Shown one piece after another: positions 18,469 to 27,953 of a DNA stretch of 64,000 nucleotides. A program made the position numbers and the translations under genes. Under the pieces are notes generated by a model that saw only the letters and a program-made list of their open reading frames with translations, had not been told where the DNA came from and did not search any database. Source of the DNA: Flavobacterium bernardetii (GTDB lineage Bacteria > Bacteroidota > Bacteroidia > Flavobacteriales > Flavobacteriaceae); assembly GCF_011305415.1 (NCBI RefSeq), contig NZ_JAANOQ010000007.1:80449-144448 (forward strand). Direction: 5' to 3'. Numbering within the stretch: position 1 is the first letter of the stretch; each line of letters begins with the position of its first letter.

Positions 18469-21400
18469 TTATTTTATACTTATTTTTTTACTAAAACTTC
18501 CGTTAGTGGTTTCTATTTTTACAATGTAAACTCCTGTACTGTTTGCGTGCATTGGAATTTGAATGTTAGTTTGATTTTCGTTTCTAACATCCCAAGTATT
18601 TACTAATTGTCCAACTACATTATATAAATACACTTGGTTAACCGTTGCGTTTCTATCTTCATTGGTAATTTGTAATACTTCATTGGTGTTTACATATTTT
18701 GCATCTATCAATCCATTATCATTCACATCAACATCAGAATTTGTTTTGATTTGATTTGAAGCTACTGATGATGTGTTTTCTTTCGTAAAAGTTAAATAAA
18801 ATCTATCATTATAAACTCCAGCATTTAACTTAACACTAAAAGGTTGAGATTTAATATTATGATATAAACCCGTTTGAGTATCAAAAATGTATATTCTTCT
18901 GTTCGCATCAAAATTTTCAATTCCATCCAGTACAATTTTTACAAGACCTGTTTGATTTACTTTTACACTTAAGGAATGTCTTTTACTTTCATTAAAATAA
19001 CCAACACCTTGAATAATTAAGTTGGTGTTGTGTGTTCTAAAATACATGTCATTTGGTTGATCATCTAAAAGTACGCCATCAAAACCACGATCAATATTAT
19101 CAGAAGCTCTTTCGTTCATAAATCCTAATAATATTTGTCTGTGGTAATTATTTGCAGAATTAAATCCTAAACGAATTTTAGCATATTCAGCTACGCTATA
19201 AGAATCATTAGCATTTTTAATCGCATTCGGATTTGCAGCTGTTGTATGGTTTGATTTAAACATTTCAAAAGAATTAGGATCATTTTCTTTTACAAATAGT
19301 CTTTGAGTATTATTAAAATTAATATTTCCACCAGTTGCACTTCCGAAAACGAAGAAACCTTGTCCTACAGGAATGAAACGTTGCGCAATTTTAGTATTTC
19401 CTCCTAACCCATTAATTCCGGGAGGTGCAATTGGTGGTGTTCCTCCAACTTTTGTGTACGCCGCATAACCACCTTGGTAACCTTGTAAAACATGTGTATT
19501 ATTTAATGGTGAATGTTCCCAGTAATAAATGGTTCCTGTTGTGCTAGAATCTCCAGCAACAGAAGAAATATTATCATCAATAAATTTATCCGCATCAATA
19601 GCTGAAGCATAAGGATTTCCACTTAAATTTAAGTTATTCGCAGAAATTGGATTGGTGATTACGCCGTTAAAAGGTTTTCCAACGAAAGTATAATTTTGTT
19701 TTGGAGTTGCTGCTCCACTTCCTTTCAACGTAAATCCTTGCGATGGACTTAAAGCTCCCGTTTGTAAAACTTGAGACCAATTGGCATAAACACCAGAAAC
19801 ATTTTGAAATTTATAAATCCAGTATCCAGCAAGGCTAATTGGACTTGTTGGCGCACCATTATATCCACCAATCCAGTTAATTGACGTTGGACTTGCAGGA
19901 TTTGTACCATCTCTTAAAACAGTTTCAACTGTATAATTATTGTTATTTGTACTACCGTTAATTGGTCCAACTGGAGAAGACCAATAGTTGTAATTGAAAA
20001 CATTTGAAGATCCTTGTTGGTCTCTTTCAATCCAACCATCACTTGTTGGTTCTAAATCACTTTGAGTAGTTTGTACCAATTGAGAACGACCTACTAAATC
20101 AATTACTCCATCTAGTAATAAATACCAATCGTTTTGTAATTTATTATCATTTATCATATTAATAGTAGCACCTGGATTTAAAATCAATCCTAAATCTGTA
20201 GAGTTGGAAGTTTCAGTAATATTATGACTTACATTTACAATTGACCAATCGTAATCCATAATATCTAATCCTCTAATTTCTTTTGTTGGACTATTTACAG
20301 CAGTTGCAAAATCTCCAGTTCTTTCCGTTAAGAATGGCATTGGCGCTTGTTGTACATTAATCACTTTATGGTTGAAAATTTTTGTTCCTACCAAGTCAAT
20401 TGCTGGAGTTGATAAATCGTCGATAATGTCATCTTTATACACGTCCATTCTATAGTATCTTACTAAATTAACAAAAGGCAAAGTTCCTACATCTTTTGGT
20501 ACTATTTCACCTCTAACCTGAGTTGCGTTATTTCTAACTTCTTGATACACCATTCTTTGTAATTGAGCAACGGTTAATCCGATGTTAAACACACGAACCT
20601 CATCAATTTTCCCATTAAAATAAGAATTATTTGCGATTGGATTTTTTCCTAAAGTTAGTAAAGAAACATCTGCTGCAATGTTTCCCGCTAATGCTTGAGA
20701 AGCGACTTGTAATCCGTTTAAATATAATCTTACACTTCCACCAGAATAAATGGCTGCCACATAATACCATTGATTGGTATTTAAAGCCGTATTGAATGTA
20801 ACTGTAGTTCCATTTACAGTAGCTTGTAATCTTCTGATGTTAGATATTTTTAATTGGAAATTATTTTGTCCAACTATGACTCCATCTGCATTATATCCGT
20901 TTGCTAAATTTATCCACGACATTAAAGTTGCAGAAGGCAAACCACCTAATATTGCAGTACTTTGAGCGTAATCGTTTCTACCATCAAATTCTAATAATAG
21001 TTTTCTGTTTAAATCTCTTGGCGAACCGAAATATGCTGTATTGGTATCAAAAGCATCAAGAATTCCATCTTTATCAATATCTGTGTTACCATCAATAATC
21101 CCGTTGCTGTTAGCATCTAAAGAAGCATAAAGTGTATTGGCAATATCAAAACTTCCGTTGCTTGTTACATCTAAATAATTCGGAGAACCGTCACCATCAG
21201 AATCTAAAACATAATTTAAAAATGGAGCAATCAGAGTTCCTTGATCTAAATTACCATATATATTTAAACCATAATCGTATAAATCTAAAATTCCATCTCC
21301 GAAGCCTTCAACAATTCCGTCCCCATTTGTGTCTTTGCTTCTAAAATTTTCTGTGTCTGCACCATCGCCTCTTCCATCTCCTGTAATATCTCCATCACCA

Positions 21401-23307
21401 TTTACATATCCTGGAACTGCATTTGTATTTCCAGCACCAGATTCATCTACATCAAAAAGGGTATCATTATCAGAATCTAAATCCATATAATTTGCAGCAC
21501 CATCACCATCAAAATCAGGCGCAGATAAAATTCCTTCAGCGCTATCATGTAAACCATTAGCATTAGCATCCATCCAAGCTACATCCATTCTTCCTTTTGC
21601 ATTGCTTAAATTCCCTAAACCTACTTCAATAATATCTTCAATTCCGTCGTTATCAGAATCTAAATCGAAAACATCCGCCACACCATCTAAGTCAAGATCG
21701 CATAAAGCTTGCGTAATTAAAATATCATCTAAAGCTAAGTCGTTTCCTAAACCACCCGTTTCGTTATTGATAAAAGTTACATTAAAAGCATCCACGTTTA
21801 AGTTTAAACTTGCTGTAAACTGAACCCAATCTCCAGCTAAATTACCTGCAGTTGTTGGCGCAATATTACCCGTGCTAATTGAAGTTAAAAGGTTGTTGTT
21901 TATATCTCTAAATTCTACTCTTACGTTTGGACGAAGTCTGGTTGCGATTCCTGGAGCATCGGTTCTGTCAATATTTAACACCCAGAAACTATAAGTGATT
22001 GGAATATTAGGTAAAGCACCTGTGATTGAAGCGGTGTAAAAAATTCCTGGAGTATAGGAAGCATTGAAAATAGCCATTCTTCCGTTTGCATCACCCGTGT
22101 GATCTCTACCCATGTGCCAATATGTTGGTGCCCAAGATGCGATTTGACAACTTGAAGCTACCGCATATTCACCATCGTTTAAATCGATAGAACTTAAAGT
22201 TGGACAAGCGGCTGTATTTGGCGCACCTATTCCGTTTTCATAGCAATAAGTAGTAATAGCGTTATAAGTTGTATTAATTGTAGTTCTTGTTCCTGCGCCA
22301 AAACTTTCATTTAAAAATTTATAGTTTACTTTAGGACCGTTGGCGTTATTACAGTTTGTTTCTTCAATTGTATCTCGAATTCCATCATTATCATCATCGA
22401 TATCTACATTATCAAAAATTCCATCACCATCACTATCAAAAAAAGTTTGAATACAAACTCCTTGTAAATTATAGTTGTATGGGTTTTCATTTGAATCATT
22501 ATTTACAATTGAAATTGTAGCAGTTTTTGTTCCAATTGACGGTGGTGTAAATGTTACTACAAAAGAAGTATTTCCTCCTGGAGCAACAATTGCTGAAGGA
22601 GCAGTTGTAACTGAAAAATCACCAGGATTAGCTCCTGAAAATGTTATAAGACCTAAATTTAAATTTACATTACCAGTATTAAATACAAAATAAGTTCTAG
22701 TAACTCCTATTCCGACAGAAGTAGTACCGTAATCTGTAAAATCTATGATTGATGGCGTAACATCCCCATCAACAATAGAGTTTGCATTTCCTTGAACATC
22801 CATTTCTGGGGAAGAAACTGCATTTCCTCTTATTGCATATACATAAGTAAGAACCCCGCCATTATTTGTATATCTAACAGTAATAGTTGCATTTTTAAAT
22901 CCGACTGGAGCTGCAGGAGTAAAACGAATTACCAAATCAGGAGAAAAAACAGTTCCACCTCCATTTAAAGTATTTCCAGGATTTGGTCCTGACACTATTG
23001 AAAATTGTGCTGCATTGACACCAGAGATTACCACAGAAGGATTTGAAAACGTTATTCTACGAGAAGCATTAGTTCCGCCAACACCATTATTTCGTAATAC
23101 GAATGTATTATCTTGGGTAGCACCAATATTTACATTTCCAAAATCAGTAAAATCTAATAAACTTGGCGTAATATCACCATTTGCAATAATAGCACCATTT
23201 CCAGATATCACTAAATTTGCATTTTGAGAAAAACTTACTGAAGTAAGTAAAAAGAAAACTATTGTAGTTAATAGAAATCTTTTAAAAGGAGTATTTTTTT
23301 TAATCAT
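18469..23307 (-). CDS. Large secreted multidomain protein (choice-of-anchor D, TSP3-like, LamG) with T9SS sorting domain
   Basis: A 1612-residue exported protein. In order: signal peptide (about residues 1-27, ending FSQN), two choice-of-anchor D/ASPM-SPD2-Hydin-like domains (about 30-290), calcium-binding thrombospondin type 3-like runs rich in DxDxDG (about 295-320 and 540-830, with a carbohydrate-binding-like segment between), a LamG/concanavalin-like domain (about 840-1010, from LLLEFDGRNDY to KIDEVRVFNIG), a long beta-rich region, and a T9SS sorting domain whose end is KISIK. It is likely cell-surface anchored or released; the ligand is unknown. Several plus-strand open frames across it are shadows. 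A very A/T-rich gap lies upstream. Confidence 0.93.
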   Translation of the reverse strand: MIKKNTPFKRFLLTTIVFFLLTSVSFSQNANLVISGNGAIIANGDITPSLLDFTDFGNVNIGATQDNTFVLRNNGVGGTNASRRITFSNPSVVISGVNAAQFSIVSGPNPGNTLNGGGTVFSPDLVIRFTPAAPVGFKNATITVRYTNNGGVLTYVYAIRGNAVSSPEMDVQGNANSIVDGDVTPSIIDFTDYGTTSVGIGVTRTYFVFNTGNVNLNLGLITFSGANPGDFSVTTAPSAIVAPGGNTSFVVTFTPPSIGTKTATISIVNNDSNENPYNYNLQGVCIQTFFDSDGDGIFDNVDIDDDNDGIRDTIEETNCNNANGPKVNYKFLNESFGAGTRTTINTTYNAITTYCYENGIGAPNTAACPTLSSIDLNDGEYAVASSCQIASWAPTYWHMGRDHTGDANGRMAIFNASYTPGIFYTASITGALPNIPITYSFWVLNIDRTDAPGIATRLRPNVRVEFRDINNNLLTSISTGNIAPTTAGNLAGDWVQFTASLNLNVDAFNVTFINNETGGLGNDLALDDILITQALCDLDLDGVADVFDLDSDNDGIEDIIEVGLGNLSNAKGRMDVAWMDANANGLHDSAEGILSAPDFDGDGAANYMDLDSDNDTLFDVDESGAGNTNAVPGYVNGDGDITGDGRGDGADTENFRSKDTNGDGIVEGFGDGILDLYDYGLNIYGNLDQGTLIAPFLNYVLDSDGDGSPNYLDVTSNGSFDIANTLYASLDANSNGIIDGNTDIDKDGILDAFDTNTAYFGSPRDLNRKLLLEFDGRNDYAQSTAILGGLPSATLMSWINLANGYNADGVIVGQNNFQLKISNIRRLQATVNGTTVTFNTALNTNQWYYVAAIYSGGSVRLYLNGLQVASQALAGNIAADVSLLTLGKNPIANNSYFNGKIDEVRVFNIGLTVAQLQRMVYQEVRNNATQVRGEIVPKDVGTLPFVNLVRYYRMDVYKDDIIDDLSTPAIDLVGTKIFNHKVINVQQAPMPFLTERTGDFATAVNSPTKEIRGLDIMDYDWSIVNVSHNITETSNSTDLGLILNPGATINMINDNKLQNDWYLLLDGVIDLVGRSQLVQTTQSDLEPTSDGWIERDQQGSSNVFNYNYWSSPVGPINGSTNNNNYTVETVLRDGTNPASPTSINWIGGYNGAPTSPISLAGYWIYKFQNVSGVYANWSQVLQTGALSPSQGFTLKGSGAATPKQNYTFVGKPFNGVITNPISANNLNLSGNPYASAIDADKFIDDNISSVAGDSSTTGTIYYWEHSPLNNTHVLQGYQGGYAAYTKVGGTPPIAPPGINGLGGNTKIAQRFIPVGQGFFVFGSATGGNINFNNTQRLFVKENDPNSFEMFKSNHTTAANPNAIKNANDSYSVAEYAKIRLGFNSANNYHRQILLGFMNERASDNIDRGFDGVLLDDQPNDMYFRTHNTNLIIQGVGYFNESKRHSLSVKVNQTGLVKIVLDGIENFDANRRIYIFDTQTGLYHNIKSQPFSVKLNAGVYNDRFYLTFTKENTSSVASNQIKTNSDVDVNDNGLIDAKYVNTNEVLQITNEDRNATVNQVYLYNVVGQLVNTWDVRNENQTNIQIPMHANSTGVYIVKIETTNGSFSKKISIK

Positions 23308-23688
23308 ATCCGGGGAAGATTTGAGGTTAAACTAAAGTCAATGCATTTTGTATTATTTTATTGTTAATAAACAGTTGTTTTTTGTTAAAATTTATTAAAA
23401 TATATCTAATTATTTTGTTAAAAGTATGAATTATATTCTAACAAAAAAAGTATTTCATATTAAATATCTAAAATTTAGATGTTTTTTTTATGTTTTTAAC
23501 AATAGATGTATTTTTTGTTAAGATTTTATATAATAAAAAAATAATAGGCCGAAACTATCGATATTTTGCTTTAGAAAATCGATGTAAAACACTTAATAAT
23601 TTGATAAACTTAAAAAACAAAATTATTGTAAGAAATAGATTCACAACACAGAATCATTTCAAAAACAAGAAAAAAAAAGGAAAAAAAA
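23308..23688. other. A/T-rich intergenic region, no gene seen
   Basis: Separates the start of the 1612-residue gene from the stop of the ketoacyl-synthase-like gene, both on the minus strand, so it should hold the cargo gene's promoter, but no clear TAnnTTTG site was found. It contains an A/T hairpin (ATCTAAA/TTTAGAT near 23466-23481) followed by eight T on the plus strand. A 73-codon plus-strand open frame (23490-23711) is low complexity and not credible. The 3' end is a long A-tract (T-tract on the minus strand) after the upstream operon. Confidence 0.6.
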
Positions 23689-24837
23689 CTACAATTCTAC
23701 TAAAACACTAACCGCATTACCGCCAAAACCAACGGCATTAACAAGTATTTTTTTTAGATTTTTAGAATTTGAATTTTCGTAAAAAGGTGAGGCTACAAAA
23801 TGTTGATTTTGCAACATTAAAATAGCTAATTCAAGACTTAACAAACCAGAAGTGGCAAAAGTGTGCCCAACTTTCCATTTGTTTGAAGTTAACATAGGTA
23901 AGTTATTACCAAAAATAACTTTAATGGCTTCAAATTCTGTACTATCACCTTGAATTGTTCCAGGTGCGTGCATCACAACTGCATCAATATCCTCTAAATT
24001 ATTAGAACCAATAGCCATTTTCATAGATTTTTGAAAACATTTTGCATCAGATGAAATAGAAGTGCTGCTTGATAAAACTTCTGTTGCATACCCAATCCCT
24101 GTAATTTTAGCAATCGCATTATCTGGAGAAAGTGATAAAGACAAACAAGCCGCTGCTTCACCTAAAACCATAGTATTGGCATTTTTAGAAAAATCTAAAC
24201 TTCTATTAGCAAAAGAATTCTCTTCATTAGAATACACTTTTAAAGCAGATAATTGGCTTAATGTAAAAGGTGTTAAAGGCGCTTCACTTGCTCCAACTAA
24301 AAACTGATTAGACATTCCTGATAGCAACCAAGCAACTCCATTCAATAAAGCATGTAAACCTGTGGAACACGTTATAGAATGTGAAATTTCTGGACCATCC
24401 GTTTGTAAATCATGTGAAACCCAACTAGAAATATTTCCTAAAGTTGTGGCTGGAGAAGTAAACGTAGAAACGGTTCCTTCATTTATAAAATCAGAATGAT
24501 GTTTTTCAAATAAAGTCGTAGCACCACGAGACGAGCCAAAATTAATACCGACATTTTTATCTGAAAAATGACTGTTTTCGAAACACTTTCTAGCCACCAA
24601 AATAGCCATAACCACCGATTTATCTAAATGTTTATATTTAGAATCAGAAGTTATTATTTCTTCCAGAAGTTGACATTCTTTTTCGGAAAATTTAGACACC
24701 CAATAGTGTTTCTGATTGGCAGCCATTTTTTGAAACAAAGAATTTTCATGCAAATAATTGTTCCAAATCTCAGCAGAAGTAGTTCCTAAAGCAGAAATGG
24801 AAGCAATTGAATTAATAAAAACCGGTTGTTTTAACAT
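23689..24837 (-). CDS. Beta-ketoacyl synthase family protein of the biotin cluster
   Basis: A 382-residue thiolase-fold protein of the KAS I/II (FabB/FabF) type. The Cys-His-His catalytic set is intact: C157 (ITCSTG), H290 (HAPGT, where FabF has HGTGT) and H325 (KVGHTFATSG). The ATG overlaps the bioA stop by 7 bases, so the two are translationally coupled and probably work together. KAS enzymes condense acyl-ACP with malonyl-ACP, so a role in making the pimeloyl chain for biotin is a reasonable inference. It is shorter than FabF (about 410) and its substrate cannot be read from sequence. It could instead serve another acyl pathway. Confidence 0.85.
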   Translation of the reverse strand: MLKQPVFINSIASISALGTTSAEIWNNYLHENSLFQKMAANQKHYWVSKFSEKECQLLEEIITSDSKYKHLDKSVVMAILVARKCFENSHFSDKNVGINFGSSRGATTLFEKHHSDFINEGTVSTFTSPATTLGNISSWVSHDLQTDGPEISHSITCSTGLHALLNGVAWLLSGMSNQFLVGASEAPLTPFTLSQLSALKVYSNEENSFANRSLDFSKNANTMVLGEAAACLSLSLSPDNAIAKITGIGYATEVLSSSTSISSDAKCFQKSMKMAIGSNNLEDIDAVVMHAPGTIQGDSTEFEAIKVIFGNNLPMLTSNKWKVGHTFATSGLLSLELAILMLQNQHFVASPFYENSNSKNLKKILVNAVGFGGNAVSVLVEL

Positions 24838-26108
24838 GGAATCTCGTTTAATGCTTGTTCGATGGTGGCGTAAATTTGTTGCAAACTTTCTTCGGAAATA
24901 ATGTAAGAAGGTAAAATATAAATGATATTTCCCACTGGGCGCAAAATTACACCTTTCTCTATGAAAAAATTATAAAATTGATTGCGTAAATTACTGTAAT
25001 AGTCTTGTTTTTCGGAAACTTGAACTTCTAAAGCGAAAATGACACCTAAAACTCGAGTTGTTTTTACTTTATGATGTTGTGCAATATGTTTTTCAAATTG
25101 AAGATGCGAAGCATTTATTTTATGAATACTTTCAAATATTTCTGGTTTTTTCAATAATGAAATACTTGCCAATGCCGCTGCACAACCTGTTGGATTCGCC
25201 GTAAAAGTATGTCCGTGAAATAAGGCGTGATTGACATTATCGCTTACAAAACCATCAAAAATTTCTTGAGTAAAAGTTGTAATAGCCATTGGAATAGTTC
25301 CACCAGTTAGTGCTTTACTCAAACACATCATATCCGGTTGGTTTTTCAAATAATTACAAGCGAACATTTTACCCGTTTTTCCGAAACCTGTCATTACTTC
25401 ATCTGCGATGGTAAACACATTGTTTTCTTTACAAATTGAAATCAAAACATCTAATTCCGAAGCTTCATACATAACCATTCCAGCTGCTCCTAAAACCAAA
25501 GGTTCAAAAATAAAAGCCGCGACTTCATTCTCTGAAATTGCTTTTTGTAAAGCTGCTTTTGAAATGGCTTCATTCCCTTTTGTTGGAACCGGAATTCGGA
25601 TTACATTTATTAATGCATCTTGAAAAGCTTCTGTAAATAAACCAATTCCACTTACTGCCATCGCTCCGAAAGTATCGCCGTGAAAAGCATCTTCAAAAGC
25701 AATAATGGTATTTTTCACTACACCTTTATTATAATGAAATTGAAAGGAAGCTTTTATCGCCACTTCGACCGCTGTCGAACCATTATCAGAATAGAAAAAC
25801 TTTCTTTGATTGGAAGGTAAAATTTCGACTAATTTCTCCGCTAATTCTACCACAACATTATGTGTAAAACCACCAAATAAAACGTGTTCTAAAGTGGTCA
25901 GTTGTTTGTAAATCGCATCAGCAATAAATGTGTTACTATGTCCGAATGGATTCACCCACCATGAGGCAATCGCATCAATATATTGTTTCCCGTTTTCATC
26001 CCATAAAAATTCATCTTTACCTTTTACTATAGCTGGAAAATGTGAATTAATTTTATGTTGTGTATAGGGATGCCAGTTGTATAAACTATCTTTTTCTGAA
26101 AGTGTCAT
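24831..26108 (-). CDS. bioA: Adenosylmethionine--8-amino-7-oxononanoate transaminase
   Basis: PLP enzyme that converts KAPA to DAPA in biotin synthesis, using S-adenosylmethionine as amino donor. It is 425 residues, typical length. HPYTQH near residue 13 and the W51-W52 pair are BioA substrate-site features; D236 (ADEVMTGFG) and the Schiff-base lysine K265 (LSKALTGG) are the PLP residues. Upstream is a TACCTTTG promoter element and a structured repeat that separates it from the lipoprotein gene, so it may be transcribed with the KAS-like gene as a separate unit. Confidence 0.96.
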   Translation of the reverse strand: MTLSEKDSLYNWHPYTQHKINSHFPAIVKGKDEFLWDENGKQYIDAIASWWVNPFGHSNTFIADAIYKQLTTLEHVLFGGFTHNVVVELAEKLVEILPSNQRKFFYSDNGSTAVEVAIKASFQFHYNKGVVKNTIIAFEDAFHGDTFGAMAVSGIGLFTEAFQDALINVIRIPVPTKGNEAISKAALQKAISENEVAAFIFEPLVLGAAGMVMYEASELDVLISICKENNVFTIADEVMTGFGKTGKMFACNYLKNQPDMMCLSKALTGGTIPMAITTFTQEIFDGFVSDNVNHALFHGHTFTANPTGCAAALASISLLKKPEIFESIHKINASHLQFEKHIAQHHKVKTTRVLGVIFALEVQVSEKQDYYSNLRNQFYNFFIEKGVILRPVGNIIYILPSYIISEESLQQIYATIEQALNEIPC

Positions 26109-26145
26109 TTTGTTAGTGACTAGAGTTTGTAATTAGTCGTGAGTG

Positions 26146-26153
26146 CAAAGGTA
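26146..26153 (-). promoter_or_regulatory. Probable -7 element upstream of bioA
   Basis: Minus-strand TACCTTTG (TAnnTTTG), 37 bases before the bioA ATG. No good TTG was found at the expected distance, so only half of the promoter is supported. Confidence 0.5.
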
Positions 26154-26171
26154 AACAAACATTTTTATTTT

Positions 26172-26265
26172 GGCGTTCCCTTTTAGGTCGTGAGTTCCGT
26201 TATATCTTTTTTTTTGCCTTTCTTATTCCTTAGAAAAAAAAGGATGCCACTTCACCCACTAACGC
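26172..26265. repeat. Structured intergenic element, copy 1
   Basis: A 94-bp unit with short outer arms (GCGTT at 26173-26177, AACGC at 26261-26265). Read on the minus strand it contains AGTGGCATCC, a T8 tract, an 18-nt loop, an A9 tract and GATATAACGGA. The same order (AGCGGCATC, T-tract, hairpin, A-tract, TATAGCGGA) is found at 58655-58764, so the two are one family. It recalls a dispersed repeat of Flavobacterium genomes (from memory, not checked). Confidence 0.7.
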
Positions 26266-26311
26266 AAACCCGTATTTAAAATTTTAAACAAATTAGAATC
26301 AACTTTTTTAA

Positions 26312-27241
26312 TTATTTATTAATTTGATTGTTCTTGGATTTTAATTTCATTTTCTTTTCATACATGACATCGAGATACCTTTCAAACTCTTTAATCATAT
26401 CCCTATTATGATATAAACTTGGCAAACCAATTTTTCTTCTATTTCTATTTACTTGAGCGGAGTCTTTAATTGCATGAGGTGATCTATAAGCTGCATAAAT
26501 AGAATTTGTTGTGTCACGACGAACACCAAACACACTTTCTCTGTCTACAAATTCTGCATATACAATTGGTCTTATATAACCTTTCTTAACACATTTATAT
26601 AATTCTTCTTTAAAATATTCAAACCTTTTTGTACTACTACCAATGTGAAGCGTAATAATTTTTATTGGGTAATCAGATCCACCTGCGTAACCAATTTTAT
26701 CAATGGTTGGAAAATTATTACTCTTTATCAATTTTAATATTAAATCTTCATTCTTTCTATCATTTAAAAGCAATAATTTTTCATCAAAATTTTTTCTGTA
26801 ATATTGATCTCTTTCGAATGCAACCTTAAAAGAATCAACTAAAACTTTATCTAAACTTTTTTCCCACTTATCAAATCTCCTCACAACTTCAAGACTATCA
26901 ATACCATATTTTTTTAAAATACCATAACCATAGAAATATTCTCTATTTGGAGCCTCTAAATTTATTAATTTTCTTAATGTTTTTTTGCCACCAAAATTCA
27001 TTTTGAATTTATCACAAAAGTCTATATAATGTTCTAATTCTCTTTTCCCGTATTGATTTCTAGGTTCAAATTCTTTAAAAACATTTTTATATATTTTAAT
27101 GGCTTTAAGTGTGTCTTTTTCATACCTAAAAACACTATCCGCTTCATTTATTTTAGAATAATATTCTATATAGTTAACTTCTTTTGATTTACAGTTTATC
27201 AATAAAAAAACAAGTAGGATTAGATAAAATATTCTTTTCAT
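26312..27241 (-). CDS. Predicted lipoprotein, DUF6624-like
   Basis: A 309-residue protein with a lipoprotein signal (MKRIFYLILLVFLLINC, Cys at 17). The C-terminal half shows the pattern DQYYR ... IGYAGG ... YAEFVDRESVFGVRR, which resembles the DUF6624 family known mainly from Bacteroidota; function unknown. It starts 2 bases after the bioD stop and lies between bioD and bioA. It is not a biotin enzyme and looks like an insertion into the cluster; its coding sequence is visibly A/T-richer than bioA and bioD. The family assignment is from remembered motifs only. Confidence 0.7.
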   Translation of the reverse strand: MKRIFYLILLVFLLINCKSKEVNYIEYYSKINEADSVFRYEKDTLKAIKIYKNVFKEFEPRNQYGKRELEHYIDFCDKFKMNFGGKKTLRKLINLEAPNREYFYGYGILKKYGIDSLEVVRRFDKWEKSLDKVLVDSFKVAFERDQYYRKNFDEKLLLLNDRKNEDLILKLIKSNNFPTIDKIGYAGGSDYPIKIITLHIGSSTKRFEYFKEELYKCVKKGYIRPIVYAEFVDRESVFGVRRDTTNSIYAAYRSPHAIKDSAQVNRNRRKIGLPSLYHNRDMIKEFERYLDVMYEKKMKLKSKNNQINK

Positions 27242-27243
27242 AA

Positions 27244-27864
27244 TTATTCTATTTTCAATAGGTTTTCTCTAAACAAATCGGCGTAATATTTAATTACATT
27301 TTGGTCAAAATACGGTTCGTTGTCAATTCTTCCAATCATTGGAACATTTGTTTTTTCGAGAATAATAATTTCTGTAGCTTTATTTTCATCTCCAGAAAAA
27401 ATAATTCCTGCTACATCTAAATTTCTTGATTTTAATATTTCGATAGTCATTAACGTATGATTGATACTTCCCAAATAATGACGAGAAACCACAATGACTT
27501 TATAATCAGGTTGAATTAAATCGATGACGCAATCTGAATTATTTAAAGGAACATAAATTCCACCAGCGCCTTCAACTACTAAATGATTTTTAGTTGTTGG
27601 TTCGATAATTTTCTTTAATTCTATTGTAATTCCATCAATTTCAGCAGCTAAATTCGGACTTGCAGGCGTTTGCAACGCATAAGCGTTTTTATGGAATTTA
27701 GTAGTGGAATTTGAGACATACTTCTCCACTTTATTTGTGTCGGAATTATCTAAATCGCCAGCTTGAATCGGTTTCCAATAATCCGCTTCTAAAGCTTCTA
27801 CAATAATTGATGAGGCGATAGTTTTGCCTACATCAGTTCCAATTCCTGTAATAAATAGTTTCAT
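27244..27864 (-). CDS. bioD: Dethiobiotin synthetase
   Basis: ATP-dependent carboxylase that closes the ureido ring of DAPA to form dethiobiotin. It is 206 residues with the P-loop GIGTDVGKTIAS at residues 7-18, the KPIQAGD segment near 32-38 (substrate contact) and VEGAGGIYVPL near 97-107, all BioD signatures. It is downstream of a DUF2007 gene (89-base gap with CGCAAAG-type repeats) and 2 bases ahead of a lipoprotein gene. Confidence 0.96.
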   Translation of the reverse strand: MKLFITGIGTDVGKTIASSIIVEALEADYWKPIQAGDLDNSDTNKVEKYVSNSTTKFHKNAYALQTPASPNLAAEIDGITIELKKIIEPTTKNHLVVEGAGGIYVPLNNSDCVIDLIQPDYKVIVVSRHYLGSINHTLMTIEILKSRNLDVAGIIFSGDENKATEIIILEKTNVPMIGRIDNEPYFDQNVIKYYADLFRENLLKIE

Positions 27865-27877
27865 AAGTTTTATTTAA

Positions 27878-27920
27878 CCGCAAAGTTCGCAAAGAATTTG
27901 CAAGGTTCGCAAAGAAAGTG
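27878..27920. repeat. CGCAAAG word array
   Basis: Short tandem words (CGCAAAGTT, CGCAAAGAA, TTGCAAGGTT, CGCAAAGAAAG) between the bioD and DUF2007 genes. Related arrays occur at 57286-57355 and 62200-62240. Confidence 0.7.
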
Positions 27921-27953
27921 TCTTAATGTTTTGTGAAAATTTGGATAATAAAT

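Noticed and set aside
20774..23227. Several plus-strand open frames opposite the 1612-residue gene
   Set aside because: They are antisense shadows of a repetitive Asp/Asn-rich gene; no start signals or family matches.
23490..23711. 73-codon plus-strand open frame in the A/T-rich gap
   Set aside because: Low-complexity Lys/Asn sequence, no promoter, overlaps the end of the ketoacyl-synthase-like gene on the other strand; likely chance.
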